This document shows, piece after piece, positions 34,961-44,344 of a stretch of DNA of 64,000 bases. Made by a program: the position numbers and the translations under genes. The stretch lies in the NCBI RefSeq assembly GCF_004799755.1, contig NZ_SLUB01000015.1, positions 25,824 to 89,823 of the forward strand, given 5' to 3'. Origin of the DNA: Bacillus timonensis (lineage in GTDB: Bacteria; Bacillota; Bacilli; Bacillales; Bacillaceae_L). The notes beneath the pieces were generated by a model, which saw nothing but the letters and a program-made list of their open reading frames with translations, made no database searches and was not told where the DNA came from. The number at the start of each line of letters is the position of its first letter. Within the stretch, counting starts at the first letter, position 1.

Positions 34961-35169
34961 GAATTCTCATTTATTTGGCCAAGTTCCTTTTCTGCAAGAT
35001 ATGCATTTGCTTGTTCTAATGTCGTATGCTCGTCAACCGAATTACCCGCATAGACTGATTCCGAAAGAAAAGGATTAGTTGTATCAAGTGAGTTTGACAT
35101 ACCAAAGACCGGATTTAATGGCGTATTCATTGGGATATCGTAATTTGTATGCTCATTTGGATTTTTCAT
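34957..35169 (-). CDS. 70-residue uncharacterised protein
   Basis: A small gene with a convincing start: GGAGGTGG stands 7 bases before ATG 35169. The product (MKNPNEHTNYDIPMNTPLNPVFG... EQANAYLAEKELGQINENS) is hydrophilic, Asn/Pro-rich in the first half and acidic and helical at the end; no signal peptide or membrane helix. I do not recognise the family. It is divergent from the IDEAL-domain gene, as small regulatory or spore-associated genes often are near comK. Confidence 0.7.
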   Translation of the reverse strand: MKNPNEHTNYDIPMNTPLNPVFGMSNSLDTTNPFLSESVYAGNSVDEHTTLEQANAYLAEKELGQINENS

Positions 35170-35323
35170 TTTTTTCCACCTCCATTATTATGATGCATGA
35201 AAATTTAAAATATCATACTCCGATGTTGAGTATTCCAAATATATTTTTAAAAAGTCAAAAAATTCAGTTGATTTTACGTCGCTACCTAAATATACTATTA
35301 AAAAGGGTTTGGGGTGAGATTTC

Positions 35324-35560
35324 GTGAAGAATAGAAAAACATACTCTGAGTTCAAGAGGTCACGAGATACAAAAAATTTAAAAACACCTAGGCAATCGGT
35401 ATTAGACATATATATTCAAATGATTATTGATGAGAGCCTATTTAAACGAAAAAAAGAGCTTTTGGAAACGAAGGTTAACGAAGCGATTGATACCAAAAAT
35501 GAAGGTTTGTTTATGGAAGCATCGACAGAATACCGAAAACTATATAGTAAAACATTGTAG
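35324..35560 (+). CDS. IDEAL domain protein
   Basis: A 78-residue protein whose second half, YIQMIIDESLFKRKKELLETKVNEAIDTKNEGLFMEASTEY, fits the Firmicutes IDEAL domain (IDE-L core followed by a charged helix). Such proteins are small adaptors or regulators of unknown mechanism; ComK-region relatives occur in Bacillus (YhzC-like). GTG 35324 has GGGGTGAG upstream. It shares a bidirectional terminator with aceA. Confidence 0.8.
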   Translation: MKNRKTYSEFKRSRDTKNLKTPRQSVLDIYIQMIIDESLFKRKKELLETKVNEAIDTKNEGLFMEASTEYRKLYSKTL

Positions 35561-35586
35561 AAATTGGAATTTCTTAGAATCCATAA

Positions 35587-35620
35587 AAACTGACTAACAA
35601 TCATGTTAGCCAGTTTTTTC
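35587..35620. terminator. Bidirectional terminator, IDEAL gene / aceA
   Basis: AAACTG-ACTAAC pairs with GTTAG-CCAGTTT with one bulge; T-runs on the plus strand and A-runs on the other side suit both convergent genes. Confidence 0.8.
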
Positions 35621-35629
35621 ATGCATCGG

Positions 35630-36907
35630 CTACTTCGTGAATTGTGCTACTTCTGTAGACCCCTTTAAAGCAGTTGTTGAAGATGTTCCACCTGTAATAA
35701 TCTGGGCAACTTCATCAAAGTACCCTGTACCTACTTCACGTTGATGTCTTGTTGCTGTGTAACCATACTTTTCACTTGCAAATTCAGCTTGCTGAAGCTC
35801 TGAATATGCCCCCATTCCTCTTTCTTTATAACCTCTTGCCAATTCAAACATGCTATGGTTTAAAGCATGGAAGCCGGCTAATGTAACAAATTGGAATTTG
35901 TATCCCATCTTTCCGATTTCCTTTTGGAAATTCTCAATTGTCTCTTCATCAAGCTTTTTCTTCCAGTTAAATGATGGAGAACAATTATAAGCTAGCAACT
36001 TATCAGGGAACTTCGCATGTATTGCATCTGCAAAGCGCTTGGCCTGTTCTAAGTCTGGCTCAGATGTTTCACACCAAATCAAATCAGCATATGGTGCATA
36101 CGCTAAACCGCGTGCAATAGCTTGATCAAGACCGGCTTTTGTTCGAAAAAAGCCTTCTGGTGTTCGTTCACCTGTAATAAATTCCTGATCAACAGGGTCA
36201 ACATCGCTTGTAATAAGGTCTGCTGCATCAGCATCTGTTCTCGCGACTAAAATTGTTGGAACCCCCATAACGTCCGCTGCAAGTCGTGCAGAAATTAAAT
36301 TTCGTACGGCTGTTTGCGTTGGCAATAATACCTTTCCACCTAAATGACCACATTTCTTTTCTGATGAGAGCTGGTCTTCAAAATGCACGCCGGCAGCCCC
36401 AGCTTCTATCATGCCTTTCATTAGTTCAAATACATTCAACTGACCGCCAAATCCTGCCTCAGCATCAGCCACAATTGGAGCAAACCAATCCGTATCCCCT
36501 TCCCCCTCTAAATACTGAATTTGATCAGCACGCTGTAAAGCTTGGTTAATCCGTTTTACAACACTTGGAACACTGTTAGCTGGGTACAAGCTTTGGTCCG
36601 GATACATGTGTCCAGATAAATTCGCATCTGCTGCAACCTGCCAGCCGCTTAAATAGATAGCCTTAAGACCCGCTTTAACTTGCTGGACAGCTTGATTTCC
36701 GGTTAATGCACCCAGAGCATGAATATAATCTTCTGTATGAAGAAGATTCCACAGTTTTTCAGACCCTCTACGCGCTAACGTATGCTCAATATCGATTGAA
36801 CCTCGTAAGCGAATAACATCCTCTGCATGATAGGGTCTTTCTATTCCTATCCATCTTGAATCCATTTCCCAGCTTTCTTGCAATTTTTGAACTCTTTCGT
36901 TTGTCAT
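35630..36907 (-). CDS. aceA: Isocitrate lyase
   Basis: A 425-residue glyoxylate-shunt enzyme cleaving isocitrate to glyoxylate and succinate. [14 protein letters not shown] carries the catalytic Cys of the KKCGH motif, and [10 protein letters not shown] and [10 protein letters not shown] bind Mg and substrate; [13 protein letters not shown] is the conserved C-terminal segment. It follows aceB by 20 bases, forming an aceBA operon that lets the cell grow on acetate and fatty acids. B. subtilis 168 lacks this pathway, so the organism differs from it here. Confidence 0.97.
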   Translation of the reverse strand: MTNERVQKLQESWEMDSRWIGIERPYHAEDVIRLRGSIDIEHTLARRGSEKLWNLLHTEDYIHALGALTGNQAVQQVKAGLKAIYLSGWQVAADANLSGHMYPDQSLYPANSVPSVVKRINQALQRADQIQYLEGEGDTDWFAPIVADAEAGFGGQLNVFELMKGMIEAGAAGVHFEDQLSSEKKCGHLGGKVLLPTQTAVRNLISARLAADVMGVPTILVARTDADAADLITSDVDPVDQEFITGERTPEGFFRTKAGLDQAIARGLAYAPYADLIWCETSEPDLEQAKRFADAIHAKFPDKLLAYNCSPSFNWKKKLDEETIENFQKEIGKMGYKFQFVTLAGFHALNHSMFELARGYKERGMGAYSELQQAEFASEKYGYTATRHQREVGTGYFDEVAQIITGGTSSTTALKGSTEVAQFTK

Positions 36908-36927
36908 TTTAAATTCCTCCTCTTCAT

Positions 36928-38517
36928 CTATAAAATTTCGTAGCCTGGCAAAGTCAAAAATTCTATATACTCATTATTTGTAACTAATTTCTCAAACAGA
37001 TTTGTCGCCTCATTGAAACGGCCTGCTTCAAATGCTTCTCCACCAATTTCTTGCTTAATTTTTTCAAGTTCTTCTTCTTGCAGTCGTTGAACAAGCTCAA
37101 ATGTGACCTTTCTTCCATCCTCTAAGATCCCTTTTGGATGACGGATCCACTGCCATATTTGCGCTCTAGAAATTTCTGCTGTAGCCGCATCCTCCATGAG
37201 GTTATGAATCGGTGCCGCACCATATCCGCGAAGCCACGATTCAATATATTGAATCCCAACATTGATATTCGTACGTACACCTTGCTCCGTTATACTGCCT
37301 TTAGGAACTGCAATAAGTTCCTCGGCAGTAACTTGAACATCCTCACGTTTTTTTTCGATTTGGTTAGGTCCTAGCATGATCGTATTAAAGACCTTCCTAG
37401 CAACAGGTACAAGCCCTGGATGAGCAACCCATGTACCGTCATGGCCATTATTTGCTTCACGTTCTTTATCTGCTCGTACTTTATTAAAGGCTTCCTCGTT
37501 TGCTTGTGGATTGTTTTTTACTGGAATCTGAGCAGCCATTCCACCAATCGCATGACACCCTCGCTTATGACAAGTCTTAATGACATGCTGTGAATATGCA
37601 TCCATAAATGGAACTGTCATCGTGACTTCAGATCGATCTGGTAAAATCACATTCTCAACATTTCGAAATCTCTTTAAATAACTAAATATATAATCCCATC
37701 TCCCACAATTTAAACCTGCAGAATGTTCTTTTAGTTCATATAAAATCTCATCCACTTCAAAGGTCGCAAGGATCGTTTCAATTAGAACAGTAGCTTTAAT
37801 CGTTCCTTGAGCAATTCCTAGTTCCTTTTGCGAAAAGATAAACACATCATTCCACAGTCTTGCTTCCAGATGACTCTCCATCTTCGGCAGATAAAAATAT
37901 GGCCCGCTTCCATTCTCGATTAGCACATTTGCATTATGATAAAAATAAAGTCCGAAATCTAGTAAACTCGCTGAGATTCTCTTCCCATCAAGTTCAATAT
38001 GCTTCTCTTCTAAATGCCAGCCACGTGGACGAACAACTAGTGTTGCAATGTCATCTTTTAATTGATATTTTTTTCCATTTGGATTTTCAAAAGTAATCGT
38101 CTTTCTTACGGCATCCCGTAAGTGAATCTGCCCCTCGATGATGTTTTTCCAAGTTGGTGAATTAGCGTCCTCAAAGTCTGCCATAAATACTTTAGCTCCA
38201 GAGTTCAATGCATTAATGATCATTTTTCGGTCGACAGGTCCAGTAATTTCAACGCGACGATCTTGTAGGTCTTTTGGAACCTGGGCAACTGTCCAATCCC
38301 CATTCCGAATATGTTCTGTTTCAGATGAAAAAGTGGGCATGATTCCTTTGTCGATTTCCCGCTGTCTTTCTTGTCTCTTTTCTAATAATTGTTTTCTTCT
38401 TTCACCGAAGTTCCGCTCTAGTTTTTCAATGAAGTTTAATGCCTGAGGTGTCAAAATTTCTTCATACTGCTCATTCATTTTTCCTGTGATCTGAAGTCCT
38501 GAGGTTTGTATCGTCAT
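36928..38517 (-). CDS. aceB: Malate synthase A
   Basis: A 529-residue malate synthase condensing glyoxylate with acetyl-CoA. Family segments are [60 protein letters not shown] and a C-terminal [26 protein letters not shown] with the catalytic Asp. First gene of the aceBA operon; ATG 38517 has AAGGAAGG upstream. The leader contains GTTATATAATAC and GTATTATAAC arms, a possible stem-loop, and a TATAAT -10 at its left arm. Confidence 0.97.
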   Translation of the reverse strand: MTIQTSGLQITGKMNEQYEEILTPQALNFIEKLERNFGERRKQLLEKRQERQREIDKGIMPTFSSETEHIRNGDWTVAQVPKDLQDRRVEITGPVDRKMIINALNSGAKVFMADFEDANSPTWKNIIEGQIHLRDAVRKTITFENPNGKKYQLKDDIATLVVRPRGWHLEEKHIELDGKRISASLLDFGLYFYHNANVLIENGSGPYFYLPKMESHLEARLWNDVFIFSQKELGIAQGTIKATVLIETILATFEVDEILYELKEHSAGLNCGRWDYIFSYLKRFRNVENVILPDRSEVTMTVPFMDAYSQHVIKTCHKRGCHAIGGMAAQIPVKNNPQANEEAFNKVRADKEREANNGHDGTWVAHPGLVPVARKVFNTIMLGPNQIEKKREDVQVTAEELIAVPKGSITEQGVRTNINVGIQYIESWLRGYGAAPIHNLMEDAATAEISRAQIWQWIRHPKGILEDGRKVTFELVQRLQEEELEKIKQEIGGEAFEAGRFNEATNLFEKLVTNNEYIEFLTLPGYEIL

Positions 38518-38673
38518 TTTGTCCCAAACACACCTTCCTTTGTATTGTTATAATACAGTTTTCTAATACTAAAAGTATTATATAACACATCTTCCGAAAA
38601 TGGAACATTTTTCTGTGAATTTTTATATAACAATTTTATAAATAGTAATTCTGTACTATAACAACACTGCAAT

Positions 38674-38711
38674 AAAAAACCTTGTTTACAGAAATGATTC
38701 CGTAAACAAGG
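38674..38711 (-). terminator. Terminator after the M48 protease gene
   Basis: CCTTGTTTAC (38680-38689) pairs with GTAAACAAGG (38702-38711); the minus strand continues TTTTTTA. Confidence 0.85.
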
Positions 38712-38720
38712 CTGTTAGGC

Positions 38721-39983
38721 TTATTCCTCACTTTTTTCAAATTCATTCGTATACGTAATTCTTTCAAGCATTGTTGGGTGTCCATATCGGAAAATTTTCA
38801 CTAGGAATGGCGGATTCACTTGACTTAGCCCTGCTTTTGATAATTCCTGGAATGACGAGACTGCTGCCTTGTTATCATCAGTCATTTCAAGTGCATATAA
38901 ATCAGCCGACTTTTCCTGGTGTCTTGAAACTGCGTTTGAAACTGGATCGGATACAAAGCTTAATACCGAGATTAATAATAAAAACACGGGCAAAACGGCA
39001 ATATCTTTGACACTTGAAATTTTAAATATATGGCCCCATTTACGAATCATAAAGGACATGAATTTACTGATAATAAATAGACCCACTAAGGTTAACACCA
39101 AGTACCCAGCTATCCCTATATAAATATGCTTCATCACGTAATGTCCCATTTCATGGGCCATAATGAATAAAATTTCATTTTCATTTAGTCGCTGCAGTGT
39201 CGTATCCCAAAGCACAATCCTAGAATTGGAGCCGATTCCTGTTACATAAGCATTCAGTGAATTTGTCTTTTCGGACATATTCACTTCAAATACATGATCT
39301 GCTGGGATGTCTGCACGATCAGCCATTTCAAGAATTTTCGTTTCCAATTCTTTATTTGTTAATGGGAAAAAGTCGTTATACAATGGGTCGATAATGACTG
39401 GCTGTACGAACATGAGAAACATTGAAAATGGAATCGACAGCAGCCATGCATGAAACCACCATCTTTTTTCATTTCTTCGAATCAACCAAAACAAGACGCC
39501 AACGATCAAGATCATCAATGCATAATTCACCCAAAAATCAATCAGAAGATCCTTCATCCAGCTTTGTGTGGATTGAACGGTGATATTATACGTTTTTGAA
39601 ACATTGTAGCTAATCCAAGAAAGTGGAAATGATAATACTTCAACCAGCAAGGATAACCAAAACAGATAAATCGCAGTTTGGAGAATCGAGAATTTTGCAG
39701 ATACTTTTGACCAATCACGGAATTTTGCCGATATGCCGATTACAAGGACAAGAGTATAAATTAACCATTCAAAAGGTACTGACAGGAAAAACAATAGATT
39801 TTTAATTTTTGAATACTCTTCACTTAACAACAGTTCACGCTCATTCATAAATGTCTGTGGATCTGCCGGACTCCCTTTGAGCTGAGCGGGTATGTCCGTA
39901 TTCGCCCCCAAAAATAAATACCATGCTATAAATAAGCCAAAAACAAGATAAATTCCAAGTGACCAACCGATTACTTTTTTCAC
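38721..39983 (-). CDS. yhfN: M48 family membrane metalloprotease, YhfN-like
   Basis: A 420-residue Ste24/CAAX-protease-like enzyme with several membrane helices. The zinc site is HEMGHYVMKH (HExxH), with the third ligand in the later SADLYALEM segment (ExxxD). MSEKTNSLNAYVTGIGSNSRIVLWDTTL is the conserved region before it. Such proteases act in membrane protein quality control. GTG 39983 is chosen because AAAGGGGGACA precedes it; an upstream in-frame start at 40007 would overlap that site. It matches B. subtilis YhfN in size and neighbourhood. Confidence 0.88.
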   Translation of the reverse strand: MKKVIGWSLGIYLVFGLFIAWYLFLGANTDIPAQLKGSPADPQTFMNERELLLSEEYSKIKNLLFFLSVPFEWLIYTLVLVIGISAKFRDWSKVSAKFSILQTAIYLFWLSLLVEVLSFPLSWISYNVSKTYNITVQSTQSWMKDLLIDFWVNYALMILIVGVLFWLIRRNEKRWWFHAWLLSIPFSMFLMFVQPVIIDPLYNDFFPLTNKELETKILEMADRADIPADHVFEVNMSEKTNSLNAYVTGIGSNSRIVLWDTTLQRLNENEILFIMAHEMGHYVMKHIYIGIAGYLVLTLVGLFIISKFMSFMIRKWGHIFKISSVKDIAVLPVFLLLISVLSFVSDPVSNAVSRHQEKSADLYALEMTDDNKAAVSSFQELSKAGLSQVNPPFLVKIFRYGHPTMLERITYTNEFEKSEE

Positions 39984-40136
39984 TAAGCTGTCCCCCTTTA
40001 TGTACAACCCTCTTACTGTATTTTAGTTTAATTTAGTTCCAGTTAGAACATTGACTTTTACTACCATCCATTTTAGACAAAGATAAGCCTTGAAAAACGA
40101 GTTGATTTTTAATGGGTAGTGGCCGGAGGAAATGTA

Positions 40137-40164
40137 AAAGCCTAGGATTTGGTCCTAGGCTTTT
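40137..40164 (-). terminator. Terminator after the alkyltransferase-like gene
   Basis: AAAAGCCTAGGA pairs with TCCTAGGCTTTT around 4-5 bases and overlaps the stop codon of the gene. Confidence 0.85.
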
Positions 40165-40468
40165 ATTCTGGATGATATTGATATTTTTTTAAATCGATTG
40201 ACTTGTTCTCAATCTCTATCCCTTCTTCCTCAAGAAAGATGATTTGGGCAGCGAGAGTTTCTTCGTCACGGATTGCAATTTCACCCTTTGAGTTAATCAC
40301 CCTGAACCAAGGAAGATTGTACTTTTTGCTCATGGAATGGAGAACTCGCACAACCTGTCTTGCGCCCCGGGGGCTTCCTGCAAATTTTGCTATCTGCCCA
40401 TACGTCATGACTTTTCCTGGGGGAATCTGTTTAATAATCCTAATCACATTTTCGGTAAATGGTTTCAT
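40163..40468 (-). CDS. Alkyltransferase-like (ATL) DNA-binding protein
   Basis: A 101-residue protein with the DNA-binding domain of O6-alkylguanine transferases: PPGKVMTYGQIAKFAGSPRGARQVVRVL contains the Tyr and Arg used to flip bases. The alkyl-acceptor motif PCHRV reads PWFRV (Trp54 in place of Cys), so it cannot transfer alkyl groups. ATL proteins instead bind alkylated DNA and hand it to nucleotide excision repair. A truncated N-terminal domain is absent, as in other ATLs. Confidence 0.9.
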   Translation of the reverse strand: MKPFTENVIRIIKQIPPGKVMTYGQIAKFAGSPRGARQVVRVLHSMSKKYNLPWFRVINSKGEIAIRDEETLAAQIIFLEEEGIEIENKSIDLKKYQYHPE

Positions 40469-40480
40469 CTTGTTTATCCC

Positions 40481-40786
40481 TTACATAAAAAATGAATAAA
40501 TACTTAGAGCAAGAATGGAGCTTAATACGACGACAATGACATTTGCCCCTAAATAAGCGACAATAAAAGCGACAGCTGCACCAATGATTCCAAACCAAAT
40601 ATCATCATTTATTGTAAAAACGCCTGGAATAATCAGTGCGCCAAGAATGGCAAAAGGTACATTTTTCAAGACATTTTGCAGGAATGGAGGTAATTTAACT
40701 GAGTTAAATACAACGAGAGGCAACATCCTTGGTATATATGTAACAAGCCCCATTCCGATAATCATAAGAAGTATTGTCTTATCCAT
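40481..40786 (-). CDS. azlD: Branched-chain amino-acid exporter subunit AzlD
   Basis: A 101-residue protein with four hydrophobic helices (MDKTILLMIIGMGLVTYIPRMLPL, then VAFIVAYLGANVIVVV), the small partner of AzlC. Together they export branched-chain amino acids or analogues. I place the start at ATG 40786, because AAGGAGG lies 8 bases upstream; this overlaps the azlC stop by 8 bases, typical of coupled translation. Confidence 0.9.
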   Translation of the reverse strand: MDKTILLMIIGMGLVTYIPRMLPLVVFNSVKLPPFLQNVLKNVPFAILGALIIPGVFTINDDIWFGIIGAAVAFIVAYLGANVIVVVLSSILALSIYSFFM

Positions 40787-41507
40787 GTTGCTCATCCTCC
40801 TTGCCCTTATTTCCAACTAAACTAATAACCACTTCAACCCCTATTGCTGCCACAAGAGAAGCTACGACAATTGACCAACCAGGCTCTATGAAAAATGAAA
40901 AAATGGCATTTAAAACCGCTGCACTACCCGCTAATACAATTACTTTTCTCTGTTTTTTTAACGATGGCACAAGCAACCCGATAAACATCGCGTATAAGGC
41001 GACTGACATGCTTTGCTGCAACACATGTGGAAGATTTGCCCCAATGACATGTCCAATCCCTGAAAAAATGACCCAGCTTCCATAGGAGATGGAGATCACA
41101 CCAAATAAATAGCCGGTTGTCACTGTACCTTCCTTTACAGCGGCAACAGAAAATGTTTCATCTGTAATCCCAAAGGAATAAAATGCTTTTTTAATTGGAT
41201 GGTCTTCCTCTACCTTTTCATTAAGAGAGGCACACATTAAAAAATGGCGAATATTTAAAATGAAAGTCGTAAGTATAATTTCAAAAACGCCAGTTCCTAC
41301 GGCAATTAATTGTAGGGCTATGTATTGGGATGCTCCCGCAAATACGATAATGCTCATCATGACTGTTTCAGCTACCGTAAGCCCTGTCGATTTTGCCAAT
41401 AAACCAAATGTTAAAGCAACTGGTGCATAGCCAAGCGCAATACTGATGCCGGCTTGAAAGCCACTCCGAAATTCTGAATGCTTTTTTGTTAAAACTGTAG
41501 TTGTCAT
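40779..41507 (-). CDS. azlC: Branched-chain amino-acid exporter subunit AzlC
   Basis: A 242-residue membrane protein of the AzlC/YgaZ family: GISIALGYAPVALTFGLLAKSTGL, FAGASQYIALQLI, NIRHFLMCASL and DETFSVA are family motifs. It forms the large subunit of the AzlCD exporter. ATG 41507 is preferred, since AAAGGAG precedes it; the frame can be extended to 41573 without an obvious ribosome binding site. Confidence 0.9.
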   Translation of the reverse strand: MTTTVLTKKHSEFRSGFQAGISIALGYAPVALTFGLLAKSTGLTVAETVMMSIIVFAGASQYIALQLIAVGTGVFEIILTTFILNIRHFLMCASLNEKVEEDHPIKKAFYSFGITDETFSVAAVKEGTVTTGYLFGVISISYGSWVIFSGIGHVIGANLPHVLQQSMSVALYAMFIGLLVPSLKKQRKVIVLAGSAAVLNAIFSFFIEPGWSIVVASLVAAIGVEVVISLVGNKGKEDEQHG

Positions 41508-41698
41508 TCCCCCGCTATTCTCCTTTAAACGTTTTTTATTACTAATTGTCTTAAATTTGGAATATTTTTTCAATGTTTTTGTTTGAAAAATTTCAGGAAA
41601 TGTGGTCTATTGAATTTATTTACGGTTATCATTTTTATTTTGGTTCTATCGATTTTCTTCGTTTCTATCGACATTAGCAAGATTATCGCGGCATATAC

Positions 41699-41721
41699 AA
41701 AAAGGCGCCACCACTGACGCC
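41699..41721 (-). terminator. Terminator after the enoyl-CoA hydratase gene
   Basis: GGCGCCA and TGACGCC arms with one mismatch, followed by TTTTT on the minus strand. Confidence 0.65.
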
Positions 41722-41730
41722 CTCAAAAAA

Positions 41731-42507
41731 TCATTTCCCTTTGAAATTCGGTTTCCGTTTTTCATTAAAAGCAGCCAGTGCTTCCACTCGATCCTCAGTC
41801 GGAATAATCACTTCATATGCTTTTCGTTCAATTTTTAATCCAGTATGTAAGTCTGCATTCAGCCCCTGCTTAATCGCAAATTTGGCTTGCTGTAAGGCAA
41901 GTGGACCGTTTTTTAGCATCTCATTTGCAAGCTTCATGGAGCTTTCCATTAATTCTTCACGAGGCACTACACTTGAAACAATGCCATACTCCTTCGCTTC
42001 TGTCGCACTAATTCGTTTTGCTGTTAAAATAAGCTCCATTGCCTTTGTTTCACCAATGAGACGCGGAAGACGTTGAGTTCCCCCTGCTCCCGGAATAATG
42101 GCTAGACTCGTTTCCGTTAGTCCCATTTGAGTATTCTCAACCGAAATTCTGAAATCACAGGCTAGTGCAAGCTCCATTCCCCCACCAAAGGCATAGCCAT
42201 TGATCGCCGCAATTGTCGGCTGTGGCAAGTCTCCAATACTGGCAAAAACCTGGCCAATTTTATACACATTTCTTCTGACCTGTGCTTCATTTAATGTCCT
42301 TCGCTCCTTTAAATCAGCACCCACACTAAATGCTTTTTCACCTGCCCCAGTTATAATGACAACACGAACATCAGCGTTCGTACGGATATCCTCGACGATT
42401 TCATCAAGTGTCTTAAGCATTTCAAAATTAAAACAGTTTAAAGCATCCGGGCGATTCAATGTGACAGTTGCTACATGGTTTTCAACTTGGTATAAAACTG
42501 TGGTCAT
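41731..42507 (-). CDS. Enoyl-CoA hydratase
   Basis: A 258-residue crotonase-fold enzyme hydrating trans-2-enoyl-CoA in beta-oxidation or related acid degradation. The oxyanion and CoA sites are seen in GAGEKAFSVGADLKER and NGYAFGGGMELALACDFRI; the catalytic Glu pair lies in GMELALACD and TETSLAIIPGAGGTQRL. It is a single gene with a predicted CcpA cre site 24 bases before the start, so carbon catabolite repression is likely. Confidence 0.92.
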   Translation of the reverse strand: MTTVLYQVENHVATVTLNRPDALNCFNFEMLKTLDEIVEDIRTNADVRVVIITGAGEKAFSVGADLKERRTLNEAQVRRNVYKIGQVFASIGDLPQPTIAAINGYAFGGGMELALACDFRISVENTQMGLTETSLAIIPGAGGTQRLPRLIGETKAMELILTAKRISATEAKEYGIVSSVVPREELMESSMKLANEMLKNGPLALQQAKFAIKQGLNADLHTGLKIERKAYEVIIPTEDRVEALAAFNEKRKPNFKGK

Positions 42508-42530
42508 GGTTCCACCTCTTTAATAAATTT

Positions 42531-42544
42531 TGATATCGCTTACA
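42531..42544 (-). promoter_or_regulatory. cre (CcpA) site before the enoyl-CoA hydratase gene
   Basis: The minus strand reads TGTAAGCGATATCA, an exact fit to the consensus TGWAANCGNTNWCA, 24 bases before the start codon. Confidence 0.65.
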
Positions 42545-42597
42545 TCCTATTTCGCTTTAAACTGAAAAATTCCTTTTAATTATTTACAAACAATCTA

Positions 42598-42625
42598 AAA
42601 AAGAACAGGCCTATTCGACCTGCTC
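42598..42625 (-). terminator. Terminator after lcfB
   Basis: GAACAGG and CCTGTTC-type arms (complementary, with a TATTCGA loop) followed by TTTTTT on the minus strand. Confidence 0.75.
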
Positions 42626-42631
42626 TCCTCC

Positions 42632-44182
42632 TTATTTTGTCACTAAATCCTTTAAAGCACGCCGAAGAATTTTTCCGGTTGTATTTTTAGGAAGTTCTTC
42701 TATGAATTCTATCTTACTCGGAAGTTTATATTTAGCTAAATGCTCACGACAATACACAAGAAGATCATCTTCTGTTAAATCAGGATTCTTTTTCACCACA
42801 TAACAGTGGACTGCCTCTCCCTGTTCTGGATCTGGCACACCCAAAACTGCTGCTTCAACTATATCTGGATGATTGTATAGAACTTCTTCCACCTCTCTTG
42901 GATAAACATTATATCCGCCAACAATAATCATGTCCTTTTTACGGTCAACGATATAAAAGTACCCTTCATCGTCCATTCGTGCTAAATCACCTGTATAGAG
43001 CCACCCATTTCGCAATGCCGCATCACTTTCTTCAGGCATTTTATAATAGCCCTTCATCACATTTGGTCCGCGAACAATCAACTCTCCAACTTGACCTTCT
43101 GGAACTTCATCGCCATTTTCGTCAACAATCTTGTTTTCGACGTTCACAATATTTGTCCCAATGGAACCTGGCTTACGAGGACGATCTAGCGGATTAAAGC
43201 ATGTGACAGGTGATGCTTCGGAAAGACCATACCCCTCTGATACAAGAACATTAAACTTCTGTTCAAAGCCTTTTAAAAGGGCGACTGGCATTGCTGCACC
43301 TCCTGAAATACATAAGCGCAACGAGCTTAAATCGTCTGGGTTTCCTTCGGGATACTGAAGAAGGAAATTATACATTGTTGGAACACCAGCAAAAACCGTA
43401 GCTTCATATTCTTTGGCAAGCTTAAAAATTTCTTTCGGACTAAACTTTGGAACAATTAACATGGTACCACCACTCATTAAAGGGGCATTTAACGCCACAG
43501 TTAAGCAGAATACATGGAACATCGGCAAAGTAGTGATGACTTGATCTTCCTTGGAAATTTTCAAGTAATCCGCAACGTCCCTTGCATTACTATACAAATT
43601 CAGGTGGGTTAACATTGCACCTTTAGGTTTACCCGTCGTACCTGATGTATATAGAATGACAGCAACATCATCATCTTCAAGAACTGGACCAGGAAAAGGA
43701 AGATTACCCGTATCCACCACCTCTGTAAACGATTTCAATTTGGGGTAGATTGAAAGTTTTGAGACATCTAGTTCATTATTTGCCCCCGGTGAAGTTTCGC
43801 ACACAATAAGATGTTCTACTTTCGGAAGGTGTTGATTCATCTTTTCAAAAAGCGGAACAAGTAAGTCTAACATTATGACAGCCCTTACATCTCCGTTATT
43901 CACAATATAACCAATTTCATCTGGTGTATAGATTGGATTTATCGGAATTACCGTCGCCCCTACACGAAGTGCACCGTAAAATCCAATCACAAAATGTGGT
44001 GTATTCCCCAATACGAGAGCAATGTGATCTCCCTTTTTTATTCCAAGCTGTTCTAAACCACTTGCAAACTTTGAAACTGCACCATCTAATTCTGCATATG
44101 TACTAATATTCCCTTGAAAAATATACGCTGGTTTGTCGAAGTATTTCTTAGCTGTTTCCCCTAGTCGACTTGATAGATTCAA
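42632..44182 (-). CDS. lcfB: Long-chain fatty acid-CoA ligase LcfB
   Basis: A 516-residue ANL ligase that activates fatty acids. From the TTG start the N-terminus [22 protein letters not shown] matches B. subtilis LcfB (YhfL) start MNLVSKLEETA closely, which decides the start; GGGAGGGAG stands before it. Core motifs are [43 protein letters not shown] and TTGKILRR. A FadR-type operator in its promoter (44209-44226) indicates repression released by long-chain acyl-CoA. lplJ and yhfI lie upstream, as in B. subtilis. Confidence 0.93.
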   Translation of the reverse strand: MNLSSRLGETAKKYFDKPAYIFQGNISTYAELDGAVSKFASGLEQLGIKKGDHIALVLGNTPHFVIGFYGALRVGATVIPINPIYTPDEIGYIVNNGDVRAVIMLDLLVPLFEKMNQHLPKVEHLIVCETSPGANNELDVSKLSIYPKLKSFTEVVDTGNLPFPGPVLEDDDVAVILYTSGTTGKPKGAMLTHLNLYSNARDVADYLKISKEDQVITTLPMFHVFCLTVALNAPLMSGGTMLIVPKFSPKEIFKLAKEYEATVFAGVPTMYNFLLQYPEGNPDDLSSLRLCISGGAAMPVALLKGFEQKFNVLVSEGYGLSEASPVTCFNPLDRPRKPGSIGTNIVNVENKIVDENGDEVPEGQVGELIVRGPNVMKGYYKMPEESDAALRNGWLYTGDLARMDDEGYFYIVDRKKDMIIVGGYNVYPREVEEVLYNHPDIVEAAVLGVPDPEQGEAVHCYVVKKNPDLTEDDLLVYCREHLAKYKLPSKIEFIEELPKNTTGKILRRALKDLVTK

Positions 44183-44208
44183 ATTTCTCCCTCCCATGGT
44201 CCATATAA

Positions 44209-44226
44209 TGAATGAATAATCATTCA
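44209..44226 (-). promoter_or_regulatory. FadR (TetR-type) operator of lcfB
   Basis: TGAATGAATAATCATTCA fits the B. subtilis FadR consensus (TGAATGA-N4-TCATTCA). A -10 TATAAT lies at its left on the minus strand (about 44235-44228), so binding would block RNA polymerase. Confidence 0.85.
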
Positions 44227-44344
44227 TTATATGACAAAAAATAATATTCTAAATATATTATATTGAAAGAAAGTTTTTCTATCAAGACATAAATGTATTT
44301 TAAAATCATGACGGGTAAGAAATCCTACCCGCCAGTCGCCTAAT

